From the NCBI RefSeq assembly GCF_900115685.1, contig NZ_FOXJ01000008.1:1-64000 (forward strand): DNA of 64,000 nt, written 5' to 3'. The stretch is from Variovorax sp. 770b2. GTDB taxonomy: Bacteria > Pseudomonadota > Gammaproteobacteria > Burkholderiales > Burkholderiaceae_C. Below are positions 58,006 to 64,000 of this stretch, piece after piece. The position numbers and the translations under genes were made by a program. The notes under the pieces were generated by a model, which was given only the letters and a program-made list of their open reading frames with translations, did not search any database and was not told the origin of the DNA. Every line of letters starts with the position of its first letter. Within the stretch, counting starts at the first letter, position 1.

Positions 58006-58740
58006 ATGTCCGACAACAACCTCGAAGACCTGTTCGCCCACAACCGTGCCTGGTCCGCACAGATGGAACGCGACCGCCCCGGCTTCTTCACCGGCCTGGT
58101 GAAGCAGCAGACGCCGCGCTACATGTGGATCGGCTGCTCCGACAGCCGCGTGCCCGCCAACCAGATCACCGGCCTGGAACCGGGTGAAGTGTTCGTGCAC
58201 CGCAACGTCGCCAACATCGTGGTGCATTCCGACCTGAACGCGCTCTCGGCGATCCAGTTCGCGGTGGAGCACCTGAAGATCGAGCACATCATGGTGGTGG
58301 GCCACTACGGCTGCGCGGGCGTGAAGGCAGCCCTCAGCGGCAAGCGCATCGGCCTGGCCGACAACTGGATCCGCCACATCCAGGACGTGCGCGACCGCCA
58401 CAGCGTGATGATCGAGAGCCTGCCCGAAGAAGTGCGCGTCGATGCGCTGTGCGAACTCAACGTGGCCGAGCAGGTGGTCAACGTGGCCGTGAGCACCGTC
58501 ATGGTCGATGCCTGGGCGCGCGGCCAGAAGGTGCTGATCCACGGCTGGACCTTCGGCGTGCACGACGGCCTCCTGCAGGACCTGGGCCTGAGCGTGGACG
58601 GCGCCAAGCCGCTGGATGCGGCGTACAAGGCCGCGGTGCAGCGCATTCGCTACAAGTGGAGCAAGCCGGCGGGCGCGGCGGCGCTGTCCTCGCCTTCCGC
58701 GCAGGCGGGCGCCGACGGCACCGAAGGCACGGCGAAGTAA
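58006..58740 (+). CDS. can: Beta-carbonic anhydrase
   Basis: A 244-aa zinc enzyme interconverting CO2 and bicarbonate. Zinc ligands are Cys44, His100 and Cys103 (IGCSDSRVP, GHYGCAG), with the Asp46-Arg48 dyad. VFVHRNVANIV and GWTFGVHDG are also conserved. About 25 extra residues at the C-terminus are Ala/Ser-rich. It could supply bicarbonate to biotin carboxylases of leucine breakdown. AceK starts 13 bp later. Confidence 0.96.
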   Translation: MSDNNLEDLFAHNRAWSAQMERDRPGFFTGLVKQQTPRYMWIGCSDSRVPANQITGLEPGEVFVHRNVANIVVHSDLNALSAIQFAVEHLKIEHIMVVGHYGCAGVKAALSGKRIGLADNWIRHIQDVRDRHSVMIESLPEEVRVDALCELNVAEQVVNVAVSTVMVDAWARGQKVLIHGWTFGVHDGLLQDLGLSVDGAKPLDAAYKAAVQRIRYKWSKPAGAAALSSPSAQAGADGTEGTAK

Positions 58741-58753
58741 TCCGGCCGGGCCC

Positions 58754-60574
58754 ATGTTCCCGCAGCGCCTCGATTCACCGCTGGCCTACGACATCGCCAA
58801 GGCGATGATCGATGGGTTCAACCGGCACTACCGGTTGTTCCGCGCCGAATCGGCGCGCGCCAAGCACCGTTTCGAAACCGCCGACTGGCATGGCCAGCAG
58901 CGGGCGCAGCGCGAGCGCATCGAGTTCTACGACCTGCGCGTGAACGAGGCCGTGGCCCGGCTCGAGAAAGAGTTCAAGGCCGGCGAGCAGCCGATGGAGG
59001 TGTGGCACCAGGTCAAGCTGCACTTCATCGGCCTCCTGGTGGACCACCACCAGCCCGAGCTGGCCGAGAGCTTCTTCAACTCGGTGACCACCAAGATCCT
59101 GCACCGCGCGTACTTCCAGAACGATTTCATCTTCGTTCGCCCCGCGATCAGCACCGAGTACATCGAGCCGCGCGGCGCGCCGACCTACCGCCCTTACTAC
59201 CCCGCGCACGACACGCTGGCGGACACCCTCGTGCAGATGCTCGACGACTTCGCGCTGCAGGGCAGCTATGCGAACAAGCGGCGCGATGCCGAGCGCGTGG
59301 CGCACGTCATCCTGAACCGCTTTCACCAGGTCAAGCTGCGCGCCAACTTCCAGCTGCAGGTGCTCTCGGGATTGTTCTTCCGGAACAAGGGCGCCTACGT
59401 GGTCGGAAAGATCATGAACGGCTTCACCGAGATCCCGTTCTCGCTGCCGATCCTGCACGACAGCACCGGCAAGTTCTACATCGACGCGGCGCTCTTCGGC
59501 GAAGACGACCTGCAGATGCTCTTCAGTTTTGCGCGCGCCTACTTCATGGTCGACATGGAAGTGCCCTCGGCCTGGGTGCAGTTCCTGCGCTCGCTCATGC
59601 CGCGCAAGCCGCGCGCCGAAATCTACAACGCGCTCGGCCTGGCCAAGCAGGGCAAGACGCTCTTCTACCGCGACTTTCTCTCGCACCTGAATTATTCGAG
59701 CGACCGCTTTCGCATCGCGCCCGGCATCAAGGGCATGGTCATGCTGGTGTTCGACCTGCCGTCGTTCCCGTTCGTGTTCAAGGTCATCAAGGACTTCTAT
59801 CCGCCGCAGAAGGACACCACGCGCGAGCAGATCAAGGGCAAGTACATGCTCGTGAAGCAGCACGACCGCGTGGGCCGCATGGCCGACACGCTCGAATACA
59901 GCGACGTGGGTTTTCCGCTGGATCGCTTCGAGCCCGGGCTGATCGAGGAGATCCAGAAGTTCGCGCCCAGCCAGCTGGAGATCGGCGACCGCGACGGCAA
60001 CGGGGAGATGGAAGTGGTGCTCAAGCACGTCTACATCGAGCGCCGCATGATCCCGCTGAACATCTACCTGCAGGAAGCCTTCGACACGCTGGCCGACCCC
60101 GAGAGCCCGGCCCATGCGAAGCGAGCGAAAGACCAGCTGGAGCACGCAGTGGTCGAGTACGGCAACGCCATCAAGGACATGGTCGCCGCCAACATCTTCC
60201 CCGGCGACATGCTGTGGAAGAACTTCGGCGTCACGCGCGGCGGCAAGGTGGTGTTCTACGACTACGACGAGATCGAATACATCACCGATTGCAAGTTCCG
60301 CAAGGTCCCCGCGCCGCGCAACGAGGAAGACGAGATGAGCGGCGAGGTCTGGTACTCGGTGGGCCCGAAGGACGTGTTCCCCGAGACCTTCGAGCCCTTC
60401 CTGCTCGGCAACAAGGACGTGCGCGCCGCCTTCATGGCGCACCACGCCGACCTGCTCGACGCTGCCTTCTGGCAGCACCACAAGGAACGCATCCAGGCAG
60501 GGCAGATGCTCGATGTGTTCCCGTACGAAGAATCGCAGCGCTTCCAGCACGAGGGGCACGCGACCCATTTCTGA
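58754..60574 (+). CDS. aceK: Isocitrate dehydrogenase kinase/phosphatase
   Basis: A 606-aa bifunctional enzyme that phosphorylates and dephosphorylates isocitrate dehydrogenase, sending carbon into the glyoxylate bypass on acetate or fatty acids. The ATP-binding region GMVMLVFDLPSFPFVFKVIKD, the catalytic loop PGDMLWKNFGVT and YDYDEIEYITD are diagnostic. Length matches the family. It lies 13 bp after carbonic anhydrase and 63 bp before thiolase. The aceA and aceB genes are not in this window. Confidence 0.96.
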   Translation: MFPQRLDSPLAYDIAKAMIDGFNRHYRLFRAESARAKHRFETADWHGQQRAQRERIEFYDLRVNEAVARLEKEFKAGEQPMEVWHQVKLHFIGLLVDHHQPELAESFFNSVTTKILHRAYFQNDFIFVRPAISTEYIEPRGAPTYRPYYPAHDTLADTLVQMLDDFALQGSYANKRRDAERVAHVILNRFHQVKLRANFQLQVLSGLFFRNKGAYVVGKIMNGFTEIPFSLPILHDSTGKFYIDAALFGEDDLQMLFSFARAYFMVDMEVPSAWVQFLRSLMPRKPRAEIYNALGLAKQGKTLFYRDFLSHLNYSSDRFRIAPGIKGMVMLVFDLPSFPFVFKVIKDFYPPQKDTTREQIKGKYMLVKQHDRVGRMADTLEYSDVGFPLDRFEPGLIEEIQKFAPSQLEIGDRDGNGEMEVVLKHVYIERRMIPLNIYLQEAFDTLADPESPAHAKRAKDQLEHAVVEYGNAIKDMVAANIFPGDMLWKNFGVTRGGKVVFYDYDEIEYITDCKFRKVPAPRNEEDEMSGEVWYSVGPKDVFPETFEPFLLGNKDVRAAFMAHHADLLDAAFWQHHKERIQAGQMLDVFPYEESQRFQHEGHATHF

Positions 60575-60637
60575 CCGATTGCCGCCACGGCTGCGGTCGT
60601 CCGTTTCACTTTCATCACATTTCAGAAGGAGACCCTC

Positions 60638-61822
60638 ATGTCCGAATCCATCGTCATCGTCGGCGCCGCCCGCACCCCCATGGGTGGCTTTCAAGGCGAC
60701 TTTTCTTCCCTCTCCGCGCACGACCTGGGCGGCGCTGCCATCAAGGCCGCGGTCGAGCGCGCCGGCATCGCGCCCGAGAGCGTGGGCGAAGTGCTGTTCG
60801 GCAATTGCCTCATGGCCGGCCAGGGCCAGGCGCCGGCGCGCCAGGCCGCGTACAAGGGCGGCCTGCCCGACAGCGCGGGCGCGGTCACGCTCAGCAAGAT
60901 GTGCGGCTCGGCCATGAAGGCCGCGATGCTCGCGCACGACCTGCTCCTGGCCGGCACGCACGACGTGATCGTCGCGGGCGGCATGGAAAGCATGACCAAC
61001 GCGCCCTACCTCATGCTCAAGGGCCGCGGCGGCTACCGCATGGGCCATGACAAGATCTATGACCACATGATGCTCGACGGCCTGGAGGACGCCTACCAGC
61101 CGGGCCGCTCGATGGGCACCTTCGGCGAAGACTGCGCGGCCAAGTACAAGTTCACCCGCGAGCAGCAGGACGCCTTCGCGATTGCCAGCGTGCAGCGCGC
61201 CAAGGCCGCGACCGAATCGGGCGCGTTCAAGGAAGAGATCACCCCCGTCACCGTGAAGGGCCGCGGCGGCGACACCGTGATCTCCATCGACGAAGGACCG
61301 GGCAAGGTCAAGCTGGACAAGATCCCCACGCTCAAGCCCGCGTTCAAGAAAGAGAACGGCACCATCACCGCCGCATCGAGCTCGTCGATCAACGACGGCG
61401 CCGCCGCGCTGGTGATGATGACCGAGTCGCACGCGAAGAAGATCGGCGCCAAGCCCATCGCCCGCCTCGTCGGCCACGCCACGCATGCGCAGGAGCCCGA
61501 GTGGTTCTCCACCGCCCCGGTCGGCGCGGTCGCCAAGCTGTTCAAGAAAACCGGCTGGACCGTCAAGGACGTGGACCTCTGGGAAGTGAACGAGGCCTTC
61601 GCCGTGGTGCCGATGGCGCTGATGCACGAGCTCGATGTATCGCACGAGATCGTCAACGTGAACGGCGGCGCCTGCGCGCTGGGCCACCCGATCGGCGCGA
61701 GCGGCGCGCGCATCATGGTCACGCTGATCCATGCGCTGAAGGCGCGCGGCAAGAAGCGCGGCGTGGCCACGCTGTGCATCGGCGGCGGCGAAGGCACCGC
61801 CGTGGCACTCGAATTGCTCTAA
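60638..61822 (+). CDS. Acetyl-CoA acetyltransferase (thiolase)
   Basis: A 394-aa thiolase: nucleophile Cys89 in SKMCGSAMKA, NGGACALGHPIGASGARI with His and the final Cys in ATLCIGGGEG. NEAFAVVPMA is also conserved. It interconverts two acetyl-CoA and acetoacetyl-CoA, or cleaves 3-ketoacyl-CoA. AGAAGGAGA precedes the ATG. It may serve leucine or fatty acid breakdown with the acyl-CoA dehydrogenase downstream, or polyhydroxybutyrate synthesis. Confidence 0.95.
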   Translation: MSESIVIVGAARTPMGGFQGDFSSLSAHDLGGAAIKAAVERAGIAPESVGEVLFGNCLMAGQGQAPARQAAYKGGLPDSAGAVTLSKMCGSAMKAAMLAHDLLLAGTHDVIVAGGMESMTNAPYLMLKGRGGYRMGHDKIYDHMMLDGLEDAYQPGRSMGTFGEDCAAKYKFTREQQDAFAIASVQRAKAATESGAFKEEITPVTVKGRGGDTVISIDEGPGKVKLDKIPTLKPAFKKENGTITAASSSSINDGAAALVMMTESHAKKIGAKPIARLVGHATHAQEPEWFSTAPVGAVAKLFKKTGWTVKDVDLWEVNEAFAVVPMALMHELDVSHEIVNVNGGACALGHPIGASGARIMVTLIHALKARGKKRGVATLCIGGGEGTAVALELL

Positions 61823-61914
61823 ACAGCACGGGCCGACGGCGTCCGAGGGAGGGCGCGCCGGCTTTCGCCATCCGGCATTTCAACAATCAATATTGCGTCA
61901 GAGCAGGAAATTTC

Positions 61915-63165
61915 ATGCGCCCATCCATCCACCGCACCGCCCTGGCCACCCTGCTGGCCACCGCCTTCCTGGCACCTGCCGCCAGCTGGGCGCAAAAGCG
62001 CGACAACGTGCTGTTCCAGGCCGCGACCGACGAGCAGCCCGCGGTCGTCAAGACGCTGGAAAAACTCGTCAACATCGAGACCGGCACGGGCGACGCCGAA
62101 GGCATTGCCGCCGCCGGCAACTACCTGGAAGGCGAACTCAAGACGCTGGGCTTCACCGTCACGCGCAGCAAGTCGGCCGGCATCGTGGTCGGCGACAACA
62201 TCATCGGCAAGCTCAAGGGCCGCGGCGGCAAGAACCTGCTGCTGCTCTCGCACATGGACACGGTGTACCTGAAGGGCACGCTCGCCAAGGCGCCGTTCAA
62301 GGTCGAGGGCGACAAGGCCTACGGCCCCGGCATCGCCGACGACAAGGGCGGCAACGCGGTCATCCTGCACACGCTCAAGTTGCTGAAGGACTACGGCGTG
62401 CGCGACTACGGCACCATCACCGTGCTGTTCAACACCGACGAGGAAAAAGGCTCCTTCGGCTCGCGCGACCTGATCCAGGAAGAGGCCAGGCTGGCCGACT
62501 ACGTGCTCTCGTTCGAGCCCACCGGCGCGGGCGACGAAAAGCTCTCGCTCGGCACCTCGGGCATCGCCTACGTGCAGGTCAACATCACCGGCAAGGCCTC
62601 GCACGCGGGCGCCGCGCCGGAGCTGGGCGTCAATGCATTGGTCGAGGCCTCGGACCTCGTGCTGCGCACGATGAGCATCGACGACAAGGCGAAGAACCTG
62701 CGCTTCAACTGGACCATCGCCAAGGCCGGCAACGTGTCGAACATCATCCCGGCGAGCGCCACTCTGAATGCCGACGTGCGCTACGCGCGCAACGAAGACT
62801 TCGAGGCCGCCATGAAGACGCTCGAAGAAAAGGCGCAGCAAAAGAAGCTGCCCGAAGCCGATGTCAAGGTGCTGGTCACGCGCGGCCGTCCGGCCTTCAA
62901 CGCGGGCGAAGGCGGCAAGAAGCTGGTCGACAAGGCCGTGGCCTTCTACAAGGAAGCCGGCGGCAACCTCGGCGTGGAAGAGCGCACCGGCGGCGGCACC
63001 GATGCGGCCTATGCGGCGCTCTCGGGCAAGCCGGTCATCGAGAGCCTGGGCCTGCCGGGCTTCGGTTATCACAGCGACAAGGCCGAGTACGTGGACATCA
63101 GCAGCATCCCGCGCCGCCTGTACATGGCCGCGCGCTTGATCATGGACCTGGGCTCAGGCAAGTAA
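61915..63165 (+). CDS. Secreted M20 peptidase, glutamate-carboxypeptidase-like
   Basis: A 416-aa zinc peptidase with a Sec signal peptide (cleavage after SWA). Metal ligands are in LLSHMDTVYLKG, GPGIADDKGGN, TDEEKGSFGS and LGFGYHSDKAEYVD-like C-terminal GYHSDKAEY; the dimerisation domain is in the middle (about 200-320). It is closest to carboxypeptidase G2, which releases C-terminal glutamate from folates. Unrelated to the thiolase and acyl-CoA dehydrogenase on either side. The 92-bp gap upstream probably holds its promoter. Confidence 0.92.
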   Translation: MRPSIHRTALATLLATAFLAPAASWAQKRDNVLFQAATDEQPAVVKTLEKLVNIETGTGDAEGIAAAGNYLEGELKTLGFTVTRSKSAGIVVGDNIIGKLKGRGGKNLLLLSHMDTVYLKGTLAKAPFKVEGDKAYGPGIADDKGGNAVILHTLKLLKDYGVRDYGTITVLFNTDEEKGSFGSRDLIQEEARLADYVLSFEPTGAGDEKLSLGTSGIAYVQVNITGKASHAGAAPELGVNALVEASDLVLRTMSIDDKAKNLRFNWTIAKAGNVSNIIPASATLNADVRYARNEDFEAAMKTLEEKAQQKKLPEADVKVLVTRGRPAFNAGEGGKKLVDKAVAFYKEAGGNLGVEERTGGGTDAAYAALSGKPVIESLGLPGFGYHSDKAEYVDISSIPRRLYMAARLIMDLGSGK

Positions 63166-63196
63166 GCACGAAGAAGAAAGAAGAAGGAGACACACC

Positions 63197-64000
63197 ATGC
63201 TGCTCAGTGCCGACCAGGAAGCCATCCGCGACGCGGTGCGCGATTTTTCGCAAGCCGAACTCTGGCCCAACGCCCCCAAGTGGGACCGCGAACACAGCTT
63301 CCCGAAGGAAGCGCACCAGGGCCTCGCGGCGCTGGGCGCCTACGGCATCTGCGTGCCCGAAGAGCACGGCGGCGCGGGCCTGGACTACCTCACGCTCGCG
63401 TTGGTGCTCGAAGAAATCGCGGCCGGAGACGGCGGCACCAGCACCGCGATCAGCGTGACCAACTGCCCGGTCAACGCCATCCTCATGCGCTACGGCAACG
63501 CGCAGCAAAAGAAGAAGTGGCTCGAGCCGCTGGCGCAAGGCCAGATGCTCGGCGCCTTCTGCCTCACCGAGCCGCAGGCCGGCAGCGATGCATCGAGCCT
63601 GCGCACCACCGCGCGCAAGGACGGCGACGGCTACGTGATCGATGGCGTCAAGCAGTTCATCACCAGCGGCAAGAACGGGCAGGTTGCGATCGTCATCGCG
63701 GTGACCGACAAGGGCGCAGGCAAGCGCGGCATGAGCGCGTTCATCGTGCCCACCGACGCGCCCGGCTACGCCGTCGCACGCCTGGAAGACAAGCTCGGCC
63801 AACACAGCAGCGACACCGCGCAGATCAACTTCGACGGCTGCCGCATCCCGGCGGAAAACTTGATCGGCGCCGAAGGCGAGGGCTACAAGATCGCGCTCGG
63901 CGCGCTCGAAGGCGGCCGCATCGGCATCGCCGCGCAGAGCGTGGGCATGGCGCGCAGCGCGTTCGACGTGGCGCTGGCCTACGCCAAGGAGCGCCAGGCC
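63197..64000 (+). CDS. Acyl-CoA dehydrogenase (runs off the window)
   Basis: N-terminal 268 residues of an FAD acyl-CoA dehydrogenase. Signatures FCLTEPQAGSD (flavin and substrate loop), FITSGKNGQVAIVIAV and ALEGGRIGIAAQSVGMA are present; the catalytic Glu region lies beyond the end. It is of the short-chain or isovaleryl-CoA type, which cannot be separated further without the C-terminus. AAGGAGA precedes the ATG. A likely LiuR target by function, though no palindrome is seen at its start. Confidence 0.94.
   Translation, partial: MLLSADQEAIRDAVRDFSQAELWPNAPKWDREHSFPKEAHQGLAALGAYGICVPEEHGGAGLDYLTLALVLEEIAAGDGGTSTAISVTNCPVNAILMRYGNAQQKKKWLEPLAQGQMLGAFCLTEPQAGSDASSLRTTARKDGDGYVIDGVKQFITSGKNGQVAIVIAVTDKGAGKRGMSAFIVPTDAPGYAVARLEDKLGQHSSDTAQINFDGCRIPAENLIGAEGEGYKIALGALEGGRIGIAAQSVGMARSAFDVALAYAKERQA

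Noticed and set aside
58775..61732. 985-codon minus-strand open frame over aceK and thiolase
   Set aside because: Antisense shadow of two well-supported genes; composition shows no globular domain.

Overview
The window is 64 kb of GC-rich chromosomal DNA from a betaproteobacterium, most likely a Comamonadaceae member close to Variovorax. I infer this from the rrn spacer order (tRNA-Ile, tRNA-Ala, 23S, 5S), the glyQ-glyS-gmhB-plsC and corC-lnt blocks, the many NitT/TauT, Liv-type and sugar ABC transporters, and hairpin-bearing intergenic repeats of a kind I associate with that family. No database search was possible. There is no transposase, integrase, phage gene or CRISPR array. Gene density is high and most neighbouring genes overlap by 1-4 bases (ATGA or TGATG), so operons are easy to read.

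Layout. 1-3780: 3' part of an rRNA operon (tRNA-Ile, tRNA-Ala, 23S, 5S, terminator; the 16S lies upstream). 3862-6486 (minus): fadD-like acyl-CoA ligase and a metallo-beta-lactamase-fold hydrolase. 6598-10079: aromatic amino-acid operon hpd-pheC-phhA (minus) with a divergent Lrp/AsnC regulator. 10189-13552: GNAT acetyltransferase, corC, lnt. 13559-20406 (minus): seven-gene operon with a flavodoxin-like reductase, a cytosine-deaminase-like amidohydrolase, a creatininase-family hydrolase, a NitT/TauT-type ABC transporter and an FAD-linked oxidase, probably for uptake and opening of a nitrogen heterocycle. 20530-32481: GAF/PucR-type regulator (minus) divergent from a nine-gene plus-strand set: SDR, complete Liv-type transporter, beta-keto acid cleavage enzyme (DUF849), second SDR and a tannase/feruloyl-esterase-like lipoprotein. 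This is the best candidate for an undescribed catabolic system.

32492-39456: MFS exporter with divergent LysR, RutR-like TetR divergent from a secreted L-asparaginase, then (minus) PAP2 phosphatase, lipid kinase and metallophosphoesterase. 39670-45086: housekeeping genes glyQ, glyS, gmhB, plsC and a YgjP-like metalloprotease. 45106-54075: sugar ABC transporter operon (minus) divergent from a GntR/FCD regulator, a DenD-like dehydrogenase and an IlvD/Edd sugar-acid dehydratase, followed by an SDR; together a sugar-acid uptake and oxidation locus. 54143-57446 (minus): pseudouridine synthase, a leucine-rich-repeat/protein-kinase fusion and a second metallo-beta-lactamase protein. 57567-64000: LiuR-like MerR regulator with a 20-bp palindromic operator, carbonic anhydrase, AceK, thiolase, a secreted M20 peptidase and the start of an acyl-CoA dehydrogenase that runs off the window.

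The most useful sequence-level oddities are paired loss of both cysteines of the CS-D-HC active-site disulfide in the tannase-like lipoprotein, Asp-to-Asn in the GmhB DxD motif, Lys-to-Arg in the LivF Walker A, several perfect palindromes in regulator intergenic regions, and in-frame tandem repeats in two catabolic genes.
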